Shown here: in pieces, positions 34,870 to 46,404 of the stretch | Layout of the letters: each line of letters opens with the position of its first letter | Numbering within the stretch: the first letter of the stretch is position 1 | Notes under the pieces: generated by a model | Told to the model about the DNA's origin: nothing | What the model saw: the letters and a program-made list of their open reading frames with translations, nothing else | Database searches by the model: none | Made by a program: the position numbers and the translations under genes | Assembly: GCA_963837945.1 (NCBI GenBank) | Contig: CAWIQD010000004.1 | Location: 434,001-498,000 of the forward strand | Source: CAVUBL01 sp963837945 | Lineage (GTDB): Bacteria > Acidobacteriota > Thermoanaerobaculia > Multivoradales > DATKCC01 | Direction: 5' to 3' | Length of the DNA stretch: 64,000 nucleotides

Positions 34870-35643
34870 ATGAGACCACTTGCGGTCATCCTAGCTTTCG
34901 CCCTCATTGCCAGCGCCGCGGGCCCTGTCCTCGGCAAGTTAGTCAATCACCCGAGCTACTCACTAGCTGTCGACGGCGACCTCGAGATGTTGGTCTGGGT
35001 ATCCCAGGACGTCCTCAACGCCAGCGACCCGCCGGCTGACTTTCCGGCCGGCTGGTGGTCGACTACGGAGACAGCCAGGGTCGCTCTTCACCGGCAGCTC
35101 TCGACGGCCAAGGGTCAGGTCTCGGAGTGTCCTTCTCGAGAGAAGGAAGCGATCCATTGGATGCCGGCACCTGGAGAGGGAAGTTCGTCTCTCTCGGACT
35201 ATGTGGACTTCTCGGCTTCACTCGGTCTTGTCGTGATCGGAACTGTGACGCAGGTCGAGCTGGGAGCAAAGGTCTTCGGAGACGTCGAGATCGCTCCCCG
35301 GGTTCGAGTCGTCGTGTCCGAAGTCCTGCGCGACACTGAGGGGGCCATCGTGCCCGGAGACGAGCTGACTTTCGTCGGTAGTGGTGGCAGGCTGCGCCTC
35401 GGCCGGCAGCAAATCTGTGCGACCGAGGCGCCGGAGCGCGAGGTGCCCGAAGCGGGAACCCGAGTCATCCTGACGGGATCGCATCAGTCCGGCGACCCGG
35501 CCTTTACCTATCCGAGCGCCCTATTTCCCGTGCGCGGCGAGACGGTCGAGTTGCCAGCGGGGACCCGCTTCAAGAACCGCACCGTGCCACTCGGCGAGCT
35601 CCGCCGAGCAATATCTCGGGCCGACGAGGAGAGGGAGCGATGA
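34870..35643 (+). CDS. secreted protein of unknown function, upstream partner of the metzincin
   Basis: A 257-residue exported protein with signal peptide (LAVILAFALIASAAGPVLG). The middle part reads LGLVVIGTVTQVELGAKVFG, RVRVVVSEVLRDTEGAIVPG and VPEAGTRVILTGS, a beta-barrel-like pattern. The same block order (FAGTVVARTPGFVVG, VLKVDVTDGLRF, LPEVGSRILVLS) appears in the secreted protein at 46964-47830, so the two are probably distant relatives. Its stop overlaps the metzincin start by ATGA. Role unknown; perhaps an inhibitor, chaperone or surface partner of the protease. Confidence 0.65.
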   Translation: MRPLAVILAFALIASAAGPVLGKLVNHPSYSLAVDGDLEMLVWVSQDVLNASDPPADFPAGWWSTTETARVALHRQLSTAKGQVSECPSREKEAIHWMPAPGEGSSSLSDYVDFSASLGLVVIGTVTQVELGAKVFGDVEIAPRVRVVVSEVLRDTEGAIVPGDELTFVGSGGRLRLGRQQICATEAPEREVPEAGTRVILTGSHQSGDPAFTYPSALFPVRGETVELPAGTRFKNRTVPLGELRRAISRADEERER

Positions 35644-38285
35644 GGTCCTGTCGCCACCGCGCCCTCGGTCGGGTCTCGTTTATCTTGATCCTCCTCGCCG
35701 CAGCAGGACCCAATCGGGTTGAGGCTCAGACCTGTACCGCGACGACGAACCCCAAGGGGCCGTCCTTTCCGGGCCAGTCCAACGTTACGGTTCGGGTGTT
35801 TCCTTCATTCGGCTCGATGCAGGCGACGGTCGAGTCTGCGTTGTCTCAGGCGATCGCCGTGTGGAATGCTGGTTGCGACGGCCCCCATCTCTGGCCGGAG
35901 TTCGCCCTGGGGAGCAGCACCGACGACAGCACGACACTCTTCGTGATCTCCGGATCGGGGCACGCACCAGTTCGGAATGGCACGTGCCCCAACGGAACGG
36001 ATTCCTTTCCGCCGGCGACTAGTGCCGGATTTTCCTATCAAGGGGTAGAGTACAGCCACGGCATCATCGTGTTCGGCCAGAGTGGCTGTGACGGCGCCCT
36101 CGTTTCCACACTGGGCCTGGGCAGCCAGTACACCCAAGGCGACAACCTCGCCAACCTTTTCGCCCACGAGATCGGCCATCACGTCGGCCTGGGCCACGAT
36201 TCCTGCACGGGACTGATGAGCGGCAACGCGCAGTACCTGTACGACGGAACAGCCAAGGGAATCGCCCCTGAGGAGTGCGCGAAGGGAGACGAGGTCAACC
36301 TGATGAACGCTTGTCAGATGAGCACCGAAGGCGGAAGCAGTGGCGAGGATTGCCCTGATGATCCCGTCGGCAACCTCCCGAACCTCTGCGAGCGCGTTCC
36401 GGAGCTATGCCGCCCCCGCGGGCCGGGCGGTCCTAGCGATCCCTGGTGGATCATCCCGGAAACTAGGCCCACTTGTACCCTGGTCACCGTGTGCGACTAC
36501 TGGGGCTGCAATACCGGCAGGAACTGCTACTTCGCAAAAGAAGCCGTCGTGCCGCGAAGCGTCGAAACGAGCCAAGGGCCTGTGACTTCGATTCTGAGCC
36601 CGGCCAGTGGCGCCATCGTGTCGGGGACTGTCGAGCTCGACGGCTGGTCACGAGACGATGACCTGGGCGTCACCGGAACTGTGGGCTTCTGGGTGGATCG
36701 TCAATCCGTCTATCCCGCCTCGGTGAGCTACGGTGACCCCGACTATGGAGCCTGCACAGGCAGCAGCGATCCGAATTGCCCCTATGTGGGATTTTCGGCG
36801 AGCCTCGATACGACGCAGCTCGGTGACGGTCCTCACGAGCTGGAGGTGGTAACCGCCGAAGCGGAGCCAGAGCTGCCGACGCCGGGCTACGCTCCGTCCT
36901 CCTTCATCGTGGACAACACGAAACCCAACACGACGATCACCTCTCCTTCAGCGGGTGCCACGTTGTCGGGCACGACCCAGGTGACGGTCTCGGCCTCCGA
37001 CGGCAACGGCATCAGCTCGGTCAGCCTGTACGTCGATGGCGTCTACCAGAGCAGTGACAACACGGCGCCCTACGCCATCTCACTCGATACCCGAAACTGG
37101 CCCGACGGCGACCACACCTTGAAGATTCGGGGTTGGGACAGGGCCGGCAACGGCAAGGACATACAGATCACCGTCACGTTCTCCAACAATGCTCAGCCGC
37201 CTGCGGTCAGTCTCGTCCAACCGGTCGCCGACAGCGTCGTGCGAGGGAGCGTCGTTGTGACGGCCTCGGCCGTCGTGAACGGCTACGCCAGCGGTAGCTA
37301 CGTCGAGTTCTATCTGGACGGCGCTCTTCTCGCGACGGACTCGACGGCGCCCTACTCCGTCACCTGGTCCACGACCACGACATCCGATGGAGCCCACACT
37401 CTGAGCGCCCGTGGCTTCGACAGCTCCGGCACTGGAGGGGCTGCCTCGGCCATTTCACTGACGGTTGACAACACTCTCCCCACGCTGTACGTGGACGTGC
37501 CTTCACACCTCCAGGGCGTGTCGGGCACTTCGGTAAGGGTCGCGGGCTGGGCCATCGACACTGCTGGCGTGGTCAGCCATACGTTCAGGATCAACGGACA
37601 GGCGTTACCTCTCAACAGCGTCGTCGCGAGCGTCAGCCGAGGCGGAGTGTGCTCGGCCTATCCGGGGGTCGCCGACCCCCGTTGTCCTGATGTGGGGTGG
37701 CGGGCATTCTTCGATTCAACGGCGTACCCGAATGGCAGTTACACACTGACCGTGACGGCGGTGGACGCGGCGGGCAACTCCCAGAGCTTCGATCGAAGCT
37801 TCGTGATCGACAATCCGCCGGTCACCCTGACGTTCTACCCGGTGGCCGACGCGACAGCCTGGCAGGCCCTGCCGACATACAACAACGGCACCTCCACGAC
37901 CCTGACCACCCGAACGACCAGTGGAGGCCAGGGGGCGTACGCGTTCCTCAAGTTCCAGGTATCCGGCATCCAGGGCCAAGTTACGAGTGCTGTCCTGACG
38001 GTCAAGACAGTGCACTCGATGACCGACCTTTGGCTCTATTGGCTGGTGGACTCGAACTGGACGGAATCGAACTTGACCTGGAACTACTACCCCGGGCCTG
38101 GCGGAACCTTGGACTACACCTACAACCTCTACGCTGGCGTCTCGTACGGCTTCAACGTAATCTCTCATATCAACAAGAACGGTACGTACTCCGTGGGCTT
38201 CGCGAACTCGAACCCCACGTACGCGTCGATTTGGAGCCGTGAGTCTACCTACAGGCCAGTGCTCACCGTGACCTATCAGCCTTGA
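35640..38285 (+). CDS. secreted metzincin-type metalloprotease with Ig-like repeats and a DNRLRE-like C-terminus
   Basis: An 881-residue exported protein. The zinc site FAHEIGHHVGLGHD (His 176, Glu 177, His 180, His 186) is the metzincin HExxHxxGxxH motif, with a plausible Met-turn at Met 193 (GLMSG). A Cys-rich segment follows (about 210-300). Then come repeated Ig-like modules recognisable by TSPSAGATLSGTTQVTVSAS, VDGVYQSSDNTAPYAI, FYLDGALLATDSTAPYSV and YPNGSYTLTVTAVDAAGN. The last 150 residues (TFYPVADATAWQALPTYNNG, FLKFQVSGIQGQVTSAVL) match the DNRLRE/CBM96-type surface domain. It probably degrades extracellular protein or binds polysaccharide. Base composition is less GC-biased than most neighbours. 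Confidence 0.85.
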   Translation: MRSCRHRALGRVSFILILLAAAGPNRVEAQTCTATTNPKGPSFPGQSNVTVRVFPSFGSMQATVESALSQAIAVWNAGCDGPHLWPEFALGSSTDDSTTLFVISGSGHAPVRNGTCPNGTDSFPPATSAGFSYQGVEYSHGIIVFGQSGCDGALVSTLGLGSQYTQGDNLANLFAHEIGHHVGLGHDSCTGLMSGNAQYLYDGTAKGIAPEECAKGDEVNLMNACQMSTEGGSSGEDCPDDPVGNLPNLCERVPELCRPRGPGGPSDPWWIIPETRPTCTLVTVCDYWGCNTGRNCYFAKEAVVPRSVETSQGPVTSILSPASGAIVSGTVELDGWSRDDDLGVTGTVGFWVDRQSVYPASVSYGDPDYGACTGSSDPNCPYVGFSASLDTTQLGDGPHELEVVTAEAEPELPTPGYAPSSFIVDNTKPNTTITSPSAGATLSGTTQVTVSASDGNGISSVSLYVDGVYQSSDNTAPYAISLDTRNWPDGDHTLKIRGWDRAGNGKDIQITVTFSNNAQPPAVSLVQPVADSVVRGSVVVTASAVVNGYASGSYVEFYLDGALLATDSTAPYSVTWSTTTTSDGAHTLSARGFDSSGTGGAASAISLTVDNTLPTLYVDVPSHLQGVSGTSVRVAGWAIDTAGVVSHTFRINGQALPLNSVVASVSRGGVCSAYPGVADPRCPDVGWRAFFDSTAYPNGSYTLTVTAVDAAGNSQSFDRSFVIDNPPVTLTFYPVADATAWQALPTYNNGTSTTLTTRTTSGGQGAYAFLKFQVSGIQGQVTSAVLTVKTVHSMTDLWLYWLVDSNWTESNLTWNYYPGPGGTLDYTYNLYAGVSYGFNVISHINKNGTYSVGFANSNPTYASIWSRESTYRPVLTVTYQP

Positions 38286-38302
38286 CAGCCGTCGAGAAGA
38301 CC

Positions 38303-38322
38303 CACATGGTCGCGCGAATGTG
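38303..38322. repeat. short hairpin repeat, second copy at 10636-10655
   Basis: CACAT (38303-38307) pairs with ATGTG (38318-38322) around GGTCGCGCGA. At 10636-10655 the related sequence is CCCATG...CATGGG around GTCGCGCG. Both are followed by TCTT. Stem bases change together between copies, so pairing is kept. It lies just after the metzincin stop and could end its transcript. Confidence 0.45.
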
Positions 38323-38369
38323 TCTTTGAAGAGGGACTCGGGCTACCGCTAAAGCCCTCCGGGCGTCTA

Positions 38370-39347
38370 CTAGAAGACGTCGAGGTCTTGGCCCGAGACC
38401 ACCCGGCCGTCGTAGCCGGCGGCGCGGATCTCGCGCAGCAGGTCGGCGTCGGTCGCGCCCCAGTAGAGCTGGTGGTAGAGCACCAGGAGCTTCGGCCGCG
38501 CCTTCTTGGCGATCGCGGCGAGCTCGACCGTCGAGGTGTGGAACGAGCGGTGGTAGGCCTGCCAGGCCTCCGGCCGGCCGGCGAGCGTCGCGGCGGAGTA
38601 GACCTCGTGGAGCAACACGTCGCAGCCGTCGCAGGCCGCGACCAGGCTCTCCGCCGGCCGGGTGTCGCCGGAGACGACGATCGTCCGGTCCGCCGTCTTG
38701 AACCGGAAGCCGTAGGCCTCGGGCCAGGAGCCGTGGAGCACCGGGATGGCGTCGACCTCGACCTTGTCGTCCCGGTAGATGCGGCCCGGCTCGATGACGT
38801 GGGTCACGGCCCGGTAGGCCCGGTTGGAGAGGGGCTCGAGGCCGAAGAGGCGCATGTCGATGTCCTGGCGCCACGCCTTCTCGATGTGGCGGGTCATCGC
38901 CTCGATCCCGGGCGGGCCGTAGACCTCCAGGGGAACCGGCCGGTCGAGCACCCAGGGGCTGAGCATGAGGTCGGGCAGCCCGAGGGTGTGGTCCGAGTGC
39001 AGGTGGGTGATGAAGACTCGGCGGAGGTCCTCCGGCTCGAGCCCCGGGACCCCTTTCTCCGAGGCCGCCGCGGCCTGGCGGACGATCCCGACGCCGGCGT
39101 CGACCAGGTAGGACTCGCCGTCGACCACCACGGCGACCGCCGGCCCCCACCGGTTCGGATCGGCGTTGGGCGTGCCGGTGCCCAGGAGGACGAGCTTCGT
39201 GCGGCCGATCGCGGGCGCGCTCGCAACCTGGTCGCCCGCACCCGCCGGCCTGGCGAGCGACGCCAGGGCCAGCAGCGCGGCGGCGAGGACGCTCCGGAGC
39301 CCGGAGACGGGGCGCGCAAGGCGGGACGTTCGCAACGGGCGGGGCAC
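38370..39347 (-). CDS. exported MBL-fold metallo-hydrolase
   Basis: A 325-residue metallo-beta-lactamase-fold hydrolase with an N-terminal signal-like segment (LRSVLAAALLALASLARPAG). The core reads KLVLLGTGTPNADPNRWGPA, VFITHLHSDHTLGLPDLML (zinc ligands near 112-117), VVSGDTRPAE and YHQLYWGATD. The pattern is closest to the RNase Z/arylsulfatase-like branch, but the export signal argues against tRNA processing. Substrate unknown. It may share a transcript with the GNAT gene upstream (gap 24 bp). Confidence 0.85.
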   Translation of the reverse strand: MPRPLRTSRLARPVSGLRSVLAAALLALASLARPAGAGDQVASAPAIGRTKLVLLGTGTPNADPNRWGPAVAVVVDGESYLVDAGVGIVRQAAAASEKGVPGLEPEDLRRVFITHLHSDHTLGLPDLMLSPWVLDRPVPLEVYGPPGIEAMTRHIEKAWRQDIDMRLFGLEPLSNRAYRAVTHVIEPGRIYRDDKVEVDAIPVLHGSWPEAYGFRFKTADRTIVVSGDTRPAESLVAACDGCDVLLHEVYSAATLAGRPEAWQAYHRSFHTSTVELAAIAKKARPKLLVLYHQLYWGATDADLLREIRAAGYDGRVVSGQDLDVF

Positions 39348-39371
39348 TTGGGGCGGGCTCCTTTCCGGTCG

Positions 39372-39911
39372 TCAGGTCGCGGCGGGCGGCGCCTCGCGCG
39401 GCAGCTCGTAGCGGATTACCCCCGGCTCCGGCCCGTCGCCCGCGAAGCGGAAACCGCACTTCTCGAGCACCCCGATCGAGCCGGCGAGCGAGGGCAGCGT
39501 GTGGGCGATCACCCGGCGCACCGCGGGCAGCTCGAAGGCGCGGGCGACGAGGGCCAGGGCCGTCTCCGTGGCGTAGCCGCGGCGCCGGCGGTCGCTGACG
39601 ATGGCGTAGCCCACCTCGACCGTGCCGTCGGCCGACGGCGGCCCGGCGTAGCCGGCGCTACCGATCAAGGTGCGCTCCCGTCCGTCGCCGGGCAAGAGCA
39701 CGAAGTGGAGCCACCAGCCGGCCTGCTCGGGACCTGCCTCGAGCCGCTCGAGGGTGTAGAGGAGGGCCGGCTCGTCCAGGTACTCGGGCGGCCAGGTGGC
39801 CGGCACCGCGGCGCCGAGGGCGCGGGCCAGGGCCTCGGAGCCGGCGAGGGCGGCGCGCACCTGCTCCGCGGTCGCCGGAACCAGCTCCAGCCGTTCGGTC
39901 GAGATCGGCAT
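39372..39911 (-). CDS. GNAT family acetyltransferase (RimJ/RimL-like)
   Basis: A 179-residue GNAT of the RimJ/RimL type. It starts MPISTERLELVPATAEQVRA and contains TLIGSAGYAGPPSADGTVEV, YAIVSDRRRRGYATETALAL (the acetyl-CoA loop), VIAHTLPSLAGSIGVLEKCG and FRFAGDGPEPGVIRYEL. The ATG at 39911 is where the family begins, although the open frame runs far upstream. Substrate unknown. Confidence 0.88.
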   Translation of the reverse strand: MPISTERLELVPATAEQVRAALAGSEALARALGAAVPATWPPEYLDEPALLYTLERLEAGPEQAGWWLHFVLLPGDGRERTLIGSAGYAGPPSADGTVEVGYAIVSDRRRRGYATETALALVARAFELPAVRRVIAHTLPSLAGSIGVLEKCGFRFAGDGPEPGVIRYELPREAPPAAT

Positions 39912-40232
39912 GGCGCCGGCGGGTCCGTCGCATCGGGGTGTCCTCCTGCGATCAGGTCGTCGCTCATCGGGCCTCGTCCGGGCCGGATCCTCGTCGCGTG
40001 CGGACGGCCTCCTGTCCGCCCCCACGAACCCACCCGGAGGTGGGACGAAGACCGACACGCAATCGAAAGGCTCTCCTAGCGCGGAAAGGGCGGGCGGCCG
40101 GTTGGTCTCGACCGCTCGCCGCGCCAGGCTCGGGTTCCTGGCGCCGGGGACCCGTGTATTTCGCCCCGGTCCGACTCCTGCCCGGCGGTCCGCGCCGGGC
40201 TCACTTGGCGCCGGTACCGTGGAGGGCCCGAG

Positions 40233-43115
<2,883 letters not shown>

Positions 43116-43140
43116 CCTCGAGCCAGCGGCGGGCGCCTCA

Positions 43141-43300
43141 GAGCTTGTGAATGAATCTCCGGCCGTCGCGAGGGCGTTCCCGGGCGCCGCTCGCAAGGCG
43201 CGCCGACGCAGGCGTAGCGGGGCCTACGTCGAGGAGGCGTAACGCCGCGAGCGGTGATTCGGGGGCGCCCGGAGCAGGTCGGCGATTCATTCACAAGCTC
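43141..43300. repeat. 160 bp inverted-repeat element
   Basis: Perfect 17 bp ends: GAGCTTGTGAATGAATC (43141-43157) and its inverse (43284-43300). Inside are further paired arms (CGGGCGCC with GGCGCCCG, CGCTCGC with GCGAGCG) and a GTAG...CTAC hairpin, so the whole unit can fold into a long cruciform. There is no coding capacity. A worn, internally deleted copy lies at 22469-22538. It touches the 3' end of the following GNAT gene. Confidence 0.75.
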
Positions 43301-43301
43301 T

Positions 43302-43742
43302 TCAGTCCAGCGGCTTCGCCAGCACCACCTGGCTCTTGAGGCGCTCGAAGCCGAGCCGCTCATAGAAGCGGTGGGCGTGCTCCCGGACGACGTTCGAGCG
43401 CACCCGGAGGTGCGAGAGGCCGTGCTCTCGCGCCCACTCCTCGGCTCGCCGAACCAGGGTCTCGCCCAACCCGCCTCCCCGGCTCGCCTCGCCTACCACC
43501 AGGCCGCCGATCTCGGCGAACGGGTCGGACTCGAGGCGGTGGGCGGCGAAGACGTGGATCCAGGCGGCGGGAGCGCCGGCCTCGTCCTCCGCCACGAACA
43601 CCGCGTGAAGCTCGGGATGCGCGAGGAGGAGGCGGAGCCGCTCGCCGATCTCGGCCTCGCTCGACGGATACCCGAGCTCGCCCGCCAGCTCGGTCAGGGC
43701 GGGAAGGTCGGCCGGCTGCGCCTGTCTCGGTCTCACGGGCAC
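43302..43742 (-). CDS. GNAT family acetyltransferase
   Basis: A 146-residue GNAT: VRPRQAQPADLPALTELAGE, HAVFVAEDEAGAPAAWIHVF, EIGGLVVGEASRGGGLGETL (acetyl-CoA loop), LRVRSNVVREHAHRFYERLG and the end VVLAKPLD. This resembles the aminoglycoside 6'-acetyltransferase-like branch, although resistance cannot be inferred. The 160 bp inverted-repeat element abuts its stop codon. Confidence 0.88.
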   Translation of the reverse strand: MPVRPRQAQPADLPALTELAGELGYPSSEAEIGERLRLLLAHPELHAVFVAEDEAGAPAAWIHVFAAHRLESDPFAEIGGLVVGEASRGGGLGETLVRRAEEWAREHGLSHLRVRSNVVREHAHRFYERLGFERLKSQVVLAKPLD

Positions 43743-43924
43743 TCCTCCTCGAACGTCGGGACCGCTCGGACCGGAAATAGTACCGCTCGCGGGTGAGGGG
43801 AGCGGCCGCCACCTTTCGTTTCTGTCTCACACACGAAGGCGCTGCCGCGCTCGGCGCCGGCTCGCGGGCCACTCCAGCGAGCGGCGGCTTCGGGCCCGGA
43901 ACCCTTGACGAGAAAGGAAACGCC

Positions 43925-45277
43925 ATGACCCTCGCAACCCCGTCGCATCCGCCCTCCAAGAGGGCCACCACCCATCGGCCGCTCCGGTTCTCCGGCCTCG
44001 AGCACCGGGCGCTCGGATCGACGCGCACCGCCTTGCGGGACGGAACCCTCGAGGTGAGCGGGCTCGGAGAGACCGACCGCAAGGGCCTGGAGATCGAGCT
44101 GGGCGCGGTCCAGGGCTTCATCCCGGAGATCGAGCTGCCCAAGGCCGGAGCGCGGACCAGCGGCCGGCTGGTGAGCCGGACCCGCGGGCGGGTCGACGGC
44201 CAGCCGGACCAGGTCGCCGGCGCGTTGACCTTCGAGAAGGAAGGCGACGGGGTGCGGATCATCCCCGACTTCACCTGCATCGGCGCGCCGACCTACGAGC
44301 TCCAGCTCTTCCGGGCCGGGACGCTCGTCTACCGCCAGGCCGGCATGTCCGGGCCGGCGGGCACGGCGGCCAGCTTCGCCGGTGGGCGCCGCCGCGTCTG
44401 CTGCCGGGTGATCGTCTACTCGGCCAACTTCTTCACGGCGCTCTCCTTCACGACCCCCGAAGGCAAGCAGGTCCTCGCGGACAGCGCCTTCTTCGTGCAC
44501 GAGAACCCCAAGAAGCGGGTCGATTTCCTGTCCGCGGTCACCTACACGGCCCAGGACCTCCCGCACGTGCTCTTCCATCCCGGCAGCGTCGCGATCTTCG
44601 ACCCCTTCTCGACCCATCGGGCTCTGGGGCAGGCTGCCCTGCGCGCCGTCCCGGGGCACCTCGAGGTCTCCGGCCTGGGAAGCGACGGGGACGACGGCGT
44701 GCGGATCGACTGGGAGGACGCCCGGCGCTGGCAGGCGGGCTTCGCGGCCGAGTCCGTGGATCGGGCGCGGGGTGGCTCGCTCCACCTGACCTGTCTCGGC
44801 TCCCTGGGCGGTCGCCCCGAGGGGCCTCTCGCCACCGCTCATCTCGCCGCCTCGCACCGGGAGGTCGAGCTGCGCTTCGACGTCTCGCCGCTCGGCGCGC
44901 CCTCCGCGACCCTCGAAGTCCGGCGCCGCGGCGAGACCGTCCGGCTCCTCCCGGGCTCGACCGATCTCACGATCCGGCGGGCGGCCGCGGCGGCGACGCT
45001 CGGACCCACCTGCTCGGCCAACCTGATCGGCGGCTCCACGACCTCTCCGCTCGCGATCTCGATCGCCTGGGACGCGTCGGCGCGAATGGTGCTCGCCGGC
45101 GGCGTCGAGGCCGAGGGCGACGAGATCGTGGCCTACCCGGCGACCAAGGCCGCCGCCACCGGTGCCGACGTTCTCACCGCCCTCGAGGTGCGAGGCGCCG
45201 GGATGCGGGCGCTCGGGATCGCCGGGGAATGTATCGAGCGGCGCCACCAGGCCGGGCCGCTCTTCGGCGCCTCGTGA
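43925..45277 (+). CDS. hypothetical protein with an internal duplication
   Basis: A 450-residue protein starting MTLATPSHPPSKRATTHRPL after GAAAGGAAACGCC; longer upstream starts lack a ribosome site. It has no signal peptide or membrane segment. The two halves look repeated: HRALGSTRTALRDGTLEVSG-LG near 20-45 and HRALGQAALRAVPGHLEVSG-LG near 235-260, each followed by an acidic beta-rich stretch and later LQLFRAGTLVYRQAG or LEVRRRGETVRLLPG. A linker with RRVCCRVIVYSANFF lies between. Function unknown. The C-terminus has a single Cys (GIAGECIERR). Confidence 0.65.
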   Translation: MTLATPSHPPSKRATTHRPLRFSGLEHRALGSTRTALRDGTLEVSGLGETDRKGLEIELGAVQGFIPEIELPKAGARTSGRLVSRTRGRVDGQPDQVAGALTFEKEGDGVRIIPDFTCIGAPTYELQLFRAGTLVYRQAGMSGPAGTAASFAGGRRRVCCRVIVYSANFFTALSFTTPEGKQVLADSAFFVHENPKKRVDFLSAVTYTAQDLPHVLFHPGSVAIFDPFSTHRALGQAALRAVPGHLEVSGLGSDGDDGVRIDWEDARRWQAGFAAESVDRARGGSLHLTCLGSLGGRPEGPLATAHLAASHREVELRFDVSPLGAPSATLEVRRRGETVRLLPGSTDLTIRRAAAAATLGPTCSANLIGGSTTSPLAISIAWDASARMVLAGGVEAEGDEIVAYPATKAAATGADVLTALEVRGAGMRALGIAGECIERRHQAGPLFGAS

Positions 45278-45324
45278 CGGCGGGGAGCGTCGCCTCCTTC
45301 GCCACGCGCGCTCCGGCGGGGCGC

Positions 45325-46333
45325 TCAGCGTCCGCCGGAGCGCGCGGCCCAGGCGAAGGCGCCGGCGGCCAGCGCCACCACGCCGCCTGCCGCGGCGGCG
45401 AGCCAGCCCGAGTGCTCGGCGGCCTCGAGCTCGAGGCTCCGGGGCTTCGCCCGGTCGTCGAAGATGCCGTGGGCGCCGTGGTCTCCGGGAACCGGCTCGA
45501 AGAGGTTGTCGCGGCGGTCGGGGTCGATCGGCCGGTCGGTGAACTGGGAGTCGTAGCCGGTCTTCGCCAGGTAGCGGTCGCCGACGCCCGGGGCGAGCTT
45601 GTTAGGGCCATGATCGTCGGCGGCCTGCCCGCCCACCCAGACCTCGCGCCGGTCGGACTTCGAGGCGTGAACGATCGCCTCGGCGGCCACCTCGGGCTGG
45701 AAGATCGGCGGCACCGGCTGCGGATGGCGGTCGAACCGGCACCGGCTCCAGCCGAACTGCGGCGTGTTGAGCGCCGGCATCTGGACCATGGTCAGCCGGA
45801 CCTTCGTGCCGCGATGGAGCAGCTCGACGCGAAGCGAGTCGGTGAAGCCGCGGACGGCGAACTTCTACGCGCAGTAGGCCGCCTGGAGCGGAATCGCCCG
45901 GTAGGAGAGGGCCGAGCCGACCTGGACGATCGCGCCGCGGTCGCGCGGCACCATGCGGCGCAGGGCGGAGAGCGTGCCGTGGACCGTGCCCAGGTAGTTG
46001 ACCTCGGTCACCCGCCGGAACTCCGCCGCCGTCATGTCGACGATCTCGCTCATCACCGTGACCATCGCGTCGTTGACCCACACGTCGATCGGGCCGAGCT
46101 CGCGCTCGATCCGCTCCGCGGCCTCCTCCACCCGTTCGGCGTCGGCGACGTCGGTCGGCACGGCGACCGCGCGGCCCCCCATCGCCTCGACCTCCCGCCG
46201 GGCGCCCGCGAGGCCGTCCTCGCCGCGGGCGAGCAGGCCCAGGTCCGCGCCTTCGCGCGGCGAAGGCGCGGACCGCGGCCCGGCCCACCCCCGCCGAGGC
46301 GCCCGTCACGACCACCACTCGTCGTTGCCTCAT
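45325..46333 (-). pseudogene. short-chain dehydrogenase/reductase with nonsense mutation and frameshift
   Basis: The N-terminus (RRVVVVTGASAGVGRAAVRA) gives the Rossmann TGxxxGxG motif. A one-base shift near 46255 leads to MGGRAVAVPTDVADAERVEE, VNDAMVTVMSEI, YLGTVHGTL and QVGSALSYRAIPLQAAYCA. There TAG (45864-45866) replaces the expected Ser codon, exactly between the catalytic Tyr and Lys of YxxxK. Reading on gives KFAVRGFTDSLRVELLHRGT and TMVQMPALNTPQFGW, then a C-terminal membrane helix (AAAGGVVALAAGAFAWAA). Complete SDRs of this type are about 330 residues. Two lesions make function unlikely. Confidence 0.8.
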
Positions 46334-46370
46334 GCGCTCGTTCCTCCTCGGTCGAAGTCCGTTCCAGGTC

Positions 46371-46404
46371 GGCGCGGCCGCGCGCGATCGCGCGCGGCCG
46401 CGCC
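46371..46404. promoter_or_regulatory. perfect 34 bp palindrome
   Basis: A perfect palindrome centred on GATC, made only of CG-rich steps (GGCGCGGCCGCGCGCGA on each arm). It lies 38 bp upstream of the SDR start at 46333. It could be an operator, a cruciform or a repeat. The similar but imperfect GATC-centred palindrome near 34531-34556 is also just upstream of a minus-strand gene. Confidence 0.4.

Noticed and set aside
43733..45247. A 504-codon minus-strand frame
   Set aside because: Antisense to the duplicated-domain protein, which has a ribosome site and ordered motifs.
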